Source: an uncultured Paracoccaceae bacterium (GTDB lineage: Bacteria; Pseudomonadota; Alphaproteobacteria; Rhodobacterales; Rhodobacteraceae). From it: DNA of 64,000 bases. The stretch lies in contig CANMWG010000004.1 in NCBI GenBank assembly GCA_947501555.1, forward strand, positions 248,001 through 312,000, written 5' to 3'. The notes under the pieces are model-generated. The model ran no database searches. It was not told the DNA's origin and saw nothing but the letters and a program-made list of their open reading frames with translations. Shown here one piece after another: positions 61,197 through 64,000 of the stretch. Made by a program: the position numbers and the translations under genes. Every line of letters begins with the position of its first letter. Within the stretch, counting starts at the first letter, position 1.

Positions 61197-61684
61197 AAGG
61201 TTTCTTTCGGTACGCGGCGGTAGGTCGCGATGGCTTCGAACAGACGATATCCTGCGAACAGGGTCCAAAGCGCCCCAGCAATTGGAACCGAAATATGGGT
61301 GATCAACATGTTGGCACGCATCATGGGTGAATTCTGGATGCTGCCGAATTTGGCGTATTCAATGCCGTAGACTGCGAACAACAGGGCAAAGGCCGTTATC
61401 AGCACCAAGACAAATCCATCCTGCAAAAGCTTCAGGAACGGGTGTTTGGCATCAGGAATAACACGCACATCAAAGTGGGTACCTTCCCAGACAGCAATGG
61501 TGGCACCGATCATAATAGCCCAGACAAAGATGAAAGTGGCCAGCTCTTCGGTCCATAGATAGACCGGAATGATGCCAGTGTAGCGTGCAAGGACCTGCAT
61601 CCCAACTGGGATCGCCAAAGTGGCAATCAAGAGGCCAAGCAGCAGGCGCAACACGTTGCAGAAGCTTTCAAGGATACGTTTCAA
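61193..61684 (-). CDS. dctQ: TRAP transporter small permease (DctQ)
   Basis: This is the four-helix small subunit of the TRAP importer, about 163 residues. Motifs are MQVLARYTGIIPVYLWTEEL and FVWAIMIGATIAVWEGTHFD, typical of DctQ. The start is uncertain. TTG 61684 is preferred because a longer in-frame TTG at 61726 falls inside a hairpin between dctP and dctQ, but its ribosome binding site is weak. The stop overlaps the dctM start by four bases. Confidence 0.85.
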   Translation of the reverse strand: MKRILESFCNVLRLLLGLLIATLAIPVGMQVLARYTGIIPVYLWTEELATFIFVWAIMIGATIAVWEGTHFDVRVIPDAKHPFLKLLQDGFVLVLITAFALLFAVYGIEYAKFGSIQNSPMMRANMLITHISVPIAGALWTLFAGYRLFEAIATYRRVPKETL

Positions 61685-61711
61685 AATGACGCTGCCAATA
61701 CAAATGAATGT

Positions 61712-61738
61712 CCACCGGCACGGCAACCGCGCCGGTGG
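61712..61738 (-). other. Intercistronic hairpin between dctP and dctQ
   Basis: CCACCGGC and GCCGGTGG are perfect 8-bp arms around an 11-base loop, ten bases after the dctP stop. There is no following T-run. It probably stabilises the dctP message so that binding protein exceeds permease, as in many importer operons. Confidence 0.6.
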
Positions 61739-61747
61739 ATGAAAAGG

Positions 61748-62743
61748 TTATTGCGAACGGATCGCTTCAAGAAGGTCGGATGCACCAAGCTCGGCTGCGT
61801 AAGCATCCTGCACTGGGATCACCATCTCAAGAAGCTGCTCACGACCGGCGAATTCCTGCACCTGGACCTGACCGGCATCGATCATTTCCTGCATCTTTTC
61901 GCCGTCCTGACGGCTTTCCAGCTCACGACCAAAGGCACCTGCCTGTTTGCCGGCCTCAAGAATGACGGCTTGCAGATCTTCTGGCAGCCGGCTGAACGTC
62001 TTTTCGGCCATCACAAGCGGGCGGACGGTGATCGCGTGACGGGTCAGGGTGATATTTGGGGCAACTTCATAGAACTTCAGGTTCTGGATTGAGGCCGCTT
62101 CGTTTTCAAACCCGGCAATCACACCCGTTTGGATCGCGTTATAGACTTCGTTGTAGGCAATCGCAGAAGGTGCGGCCGTCAGCGCATCAAAGATCTGCGC
62201 CTGGATTGGCGCACCCATCACACGCATCTTGTGTCCGGCCAATTCCTCAAGGTTCCCGATAGGCTCGGCAGAGGCAAGGTTACGGACACCGCCCCCGGCA
62301 TATCCGATAACGCGGATGTCGGCTTTTTCAAGCAACTCAGCCTCGAGAGGGGCCATAACACCACTGGCAAGGGCCTTGTCCCAGTGTTCCAGATCGCGGA
62401 ACAGGAATGGCATGTCCATCAATGGAATGGATGGGGCAAAGACGGCCATGTTGGACGGCGCCATGATGGCATAATCTACCGCAACGCCTTGCTGCAGGAA
62501 GGTGACAAAGTCGCTCTCATCGCCCAGCTCGCCATTGAGGCTGATCTCGAATGAGATATCGCCGTCGTAGCCTTCGGTTACAAGCTCTTCAAATTGGCGC
62601 AGCGTCTTAGTGTAGGCGTGCTCTTCATCAAATAGGCTTGCGCCGCGCAGATCGATGGATTGCGCTGATGTCGAAACAGCGGTGACAGCTGTCAAAGCAA
62701 TAGCGGTCGCGCAGGTCTGCGCAATCGATTTAAAGTGAAACAT
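61748..62743 (-). CDS. dctP: TRAP transporter substrate-binding protein (DctP)
   Basis: The 331-residue periplasmic protein has a signal peptide (about 1-28, ending STSAQ). Typical DctP stretches are LMDMPFLFRDLEHWDKALAS, IGYAGGGVRNLASAEPIGNL and GHKMRVMGAPIQAQIFDALT, with the carboxylate-binding Arg expected near KMRVMG. A strong GGGAGG lies before ATG 62743. It is first in the leftward TRAP group. The ligand is presumably a small carboxylate; the closest known specificity cannot be stated from reading. Confidence 0.93.
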   Translation of the reverse strand: MFHFKSIAQTCATAIALTAVTAVSTSAQSIDLRGASLFDEEHAYTKTLRQFEELVTEGYDGDISFEISLNGELGDESDFVTFLQQGVAVDYAIMAPSNMAVFAPSIPLMDMPFLFRDLEHWDKALASGVMAPLEAELLEKADIRVIGYAGGGVRNLASAEPIGNLEELAGHKMRVMGAPIQAQIFDALTAAPSAIAYNEVYNAIQTGVIAGFENEAASIQNLKFYEVAPNITLTRHAITVRPLVMAEKTFSRLPEDLQAVILEAGKQAGAFGRELESRQDGEKMQEMIDAGQVQVQEFAGREQLLEMVIPVQDAYAAELGASDLLEAIRSQ

Positions 62744-63169
62744 GATTTCCTCCCAGAAAAAGAACCCATTTGGTGGGTTGCTCGTCTGGAATACTAGAAT
62801 GCTTGTTGCGATGTCAACGTCGCGATTGACGGTACAATCCTAAGCTGAGGAAAAGAAAAGACCTTGTTTTCTTCTGCTACGCATCACGCAACCATACATA
62901 CGTCACATGTACAGTTTCTGTACGCAATGCATATGTCAAACAGGCGTCGAAATCCGCTTCTGATCCCGCTCCGCCTCGGCTATCAGGGTGGAACCACGGA
63001 CCTGCGCGCCTCGGCGGGCTTGGTCATATCGCGGCCTAGGGTAAGCCCAAAGCCGCACATGTCGTCAGCGGGCAAATTTTAGGTTGGGCCGTCACGCACT
63101 GAAAATTTGCTGTGTGATGATCCGGGTCTGCGCATTCCTCAAGCATCAAACAGGCGTCCTTGGCAGGGG
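62744..63169. other. Region between dctP and the bch remnants, no recognised intact gene
   Basis: The left part carries the dctP promoter region, with a small inverted repeat AACCCA/TGGGTT at 62763-62779. The right part (about 62940-63169) has codon-like composition on the minus strand but is broken by stops in all frames. It may be further decayed coding sequence following bchY. A 13-bp direct repeat TCAAACAGGCGTC occurs at 62936-62948 and 63146-63158. Confidence 0.5.
62909..62923. promoter_or_regulatory. Inverted repeat upstream of dctP, candidate operator
   Basis: GTACAG, TTT, CTGTAC form a perfect 6-bp inverted repeat about 165 bp before the dctP start. The spacing suits a dimeric regulator, but no regulator gene is nearby in the window and the distance is long. 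Confidence 0.35.
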
Positions 63170-63219
63170 GCTCAAATTTCTAGAAATTTGAGCGGGGCGG
63201 GAATTTTCTAGAAAATTCC
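63170..63219. repeat. Two adjacent perfect palindromes centred on TCTAGA
   Basis: The first (63170-63193) is a perfect 24-bp palindrome, with half GCTCAAATTTCT. The second (63200-63219) is a perfect 20-bp palindrome, with half GGAATTTTCT. Both have TCTAGA at the centre, and the centres are 28 bp apart. They lie just beyond the bchY remnant. They could be tandem operators, a cruciform-forming repeat or terminator-like structures. Confidence 0.75.
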
Positions 63220-63271
63220 GCATACCATCCGCTCCACTTTTGTGGCGTGGGCCTGCTTGTCGCACTTTTTG

Positions 63272-63386
63272 TTACGCCCGGAAATCAGGGTGTAGGTTGG
63301 GCGCGCCTTCCCAGATCCCTGACGCTTTCGTTTTTTCAACGGCGTCAAAGAACGCGCGTCATACCTTCGGTGATCTGGGCTAAGCT
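63272..63386 (-). pseudogene. bchY: 3' remnant of bchY (chlorophyllide reductase subunit Y)
   Basis: Only the end of bchY remains. Reading leftward, SLAQITEGMTRV in one frame is followed, after a single-base frameshift, by AFFDAVEKTKASGIWEGAP and NLHPDFRA in another, ending at TAA. This matches the C-terminal end of BchY from memory (SLAQ..., AFFEGV..., W..TPKLYPEFRE). The bulk of bchY, well over 400 codons, is missing between this piece and bchX, which normally precedes it. The stop falls where BchY normally continues with a short basic tail. Confidence 0.78.
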
Positions 63387-64000
63387 GATCGTCGGCGCCG
63401 TTGTCCTTGGCCAATCCAACTAACGTCGAACCCCATTGGCTCTCATGGGTGCCAACAACCTGATAAGTCGCGCTCTTTTTTCTTAGCTCGTCGTCTTGTG
63501 GGATTGCAGCAAGGACAGGAATGCCAACTGCCTTGGCGAAAGCTTGGGCTTTGCCTGTCCTGTCATCTTTATTAACGACAAGTCCGGCGACCCCAACATG
63601 ACCACCAAGTTTGCAGAAGTATTCGACTGCGGAGCAGACATTGTTAGCAACATAAAACGATTAAAGATCATTTGATCCCACCAAGATAACTTTCTGCGCC
63701 ATATCACGCGCAATCGGCAAACCAAAGCCGCCGCGAACCACATTACCTAAGAAATCCGGCGGGACATGGTTAAGGTCCCAGTCATGGAAGCCCAATTTAT
63801 CAAGTAATTCAAAGCCATGGGTGATTCCACGACCATCACGCCTGCGACCAATTCCGGGCGGGCGTTTCAATTATTGTCGGACAGGCCTTGCCTCCAAAAA
63901 GAAGGCTGGTTGTGTCAGACTTAGGATCGCAACCGATTAACAATACGCGCTTACCCATGTCAGCCATCATATGGCTGAGGTTGGCGAGCGTGATTGATTT
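63387..64000 (-). pseudogene. bchX: Decayed bchX (chlorophyllide reductase iron protein), partial
   Basis: Reading leftward from the window edge: KSITLANLSHMMADMGKRVL, LIGCDPKSDTTSLLFGGKAC and PTIIET match BchX, a NifH-like iron protein. About 35 residues are then lost with a frameshift near 63855-63865. The frame resumes as GRGITHGFELLDKLGFHDW and GGFGLPIARDMAQKVILVGS. A TAA at 63661-63663 replaces the Gln after GSNDL, and then YVANNVCSAVEYFCKLGG and IPVLAAIP continue in frame. Both cluster-binding cysteines are changed (GRGCGGRG to GRRRDGRG; VVCGGFG to VVRGGFG). The gene cannot make a working protein. The 5' part lies outside the window. Confidence 0.9.

Noticed and set aside
62864-63082. 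72-codon plus-strand frame
   Set aside because: No ribosome binding site, odd composition and no recognisable domain; the region reads as decayed or intergenic sequence.
62936-63158. Target-site duplication of a mobile element (13-bp TCAAACAGGCGTC repeats)
   Set aside because: The 200-bp segment between the repeats has no inverted ends and no transposase; the repeats may be chance or remnants.
63208-63743. Short minus-strand frames as small genes
   Set aside because: Their sequences are out-of-frame or post-stop parts of the bchX and bchY remnants.

Overview
The window comes from an alphaproteobacterium of the Roseobacter group (Rhodobacteraceae). The reasons are the flagellar gene order, with CtrA-like sites between divergent flagellar operons, the Gfo/ThuA and BKACE/Liv-ABC accessory operons, a riboswitch-led thiamin salvage operon, and the remains of bacteriochlorophyll genes at the right end. 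Genes are tightly packed, and many start/stop pairs overlap by 1-10 bases. No tRNA, rRNA or CRISPR array was recognised.

Layout. (1) 1-17.7 kb: flagellar cluster. A leftward operon (fliL, small coiled-coil protein, motE-like, motA, 748-aa periplasmic protein, flhA, fliR) diverges from fliF-fliH-fliN-fliP. A second leftward operon follows (DUF6165-like gene, motB, flgE, flgK, flgL, flgI). (2) 17.9-19.7 kb: ThuA plus Gfo/Idh/MocA pair under a LacI-type operator. (3) 19.9-25.3 kb: idi, a 260-bp MITE inserted exactly at the idi stop codon, chaC, a non-flagellar MotA/MotB-like pair with a long coiled coil, and a P-loop kinase. (4) 25.4-33.7 kb: clpA, gloB, a methyltransferase, two CAP-type lipoproteins, a Slam-like outer-membrane protein and an RNA methyltransferase. 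(5) 33.7-39.2 kb: TPP riboswitch followed by thiM-thiE-thiD-thiY-tenA-thiZ-thiX, a salvage and uptake operon. (6) 39.1-48.7 kb: ten-gene leftward catabolic operon (cyclase-family hydrolase, cupin, SDR, 3-hydroxyacyl-CoA-type dehydrogenase, five-part Liv ABC importer, BKACE) with a divergent IclR regulator and a perfect inverted-repeat operator. (7) 48.7-58.4 kb: exopolysaccharide/glycan locus with a second, inverted copy of the MITE. (8) 58.5-62.7 kb: TRAP transporter with a GlcG/HbpS-like protein and a hydroxyisobutyrate-dehydrogenase-family enzyme. (9) 63.2-64 kb: decayed bchX fused by deletion to the 3' end of bchY, next to two perfect TCTAGA-centred palindromes.

The most informative observations are these. 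The bchXY remnants suggest photosynthesis has been lost here, or that this is a dead second copy. The two 260-bp MITEs share CTAG target duplications. The BKACE operon looks like an uncharacterised beta-hydroxy/beta-keto acid pathway. The ExbB/OmpA-like pair resembles a stator but has no flagellar or defence partners. The flagellar motor operon contains a large periplasmic protein of unknown function. Start sites were moved from the longest possible reading frame wherever a ribosome binding site, overlap or family length argued for it; those cases are stated in the entries.
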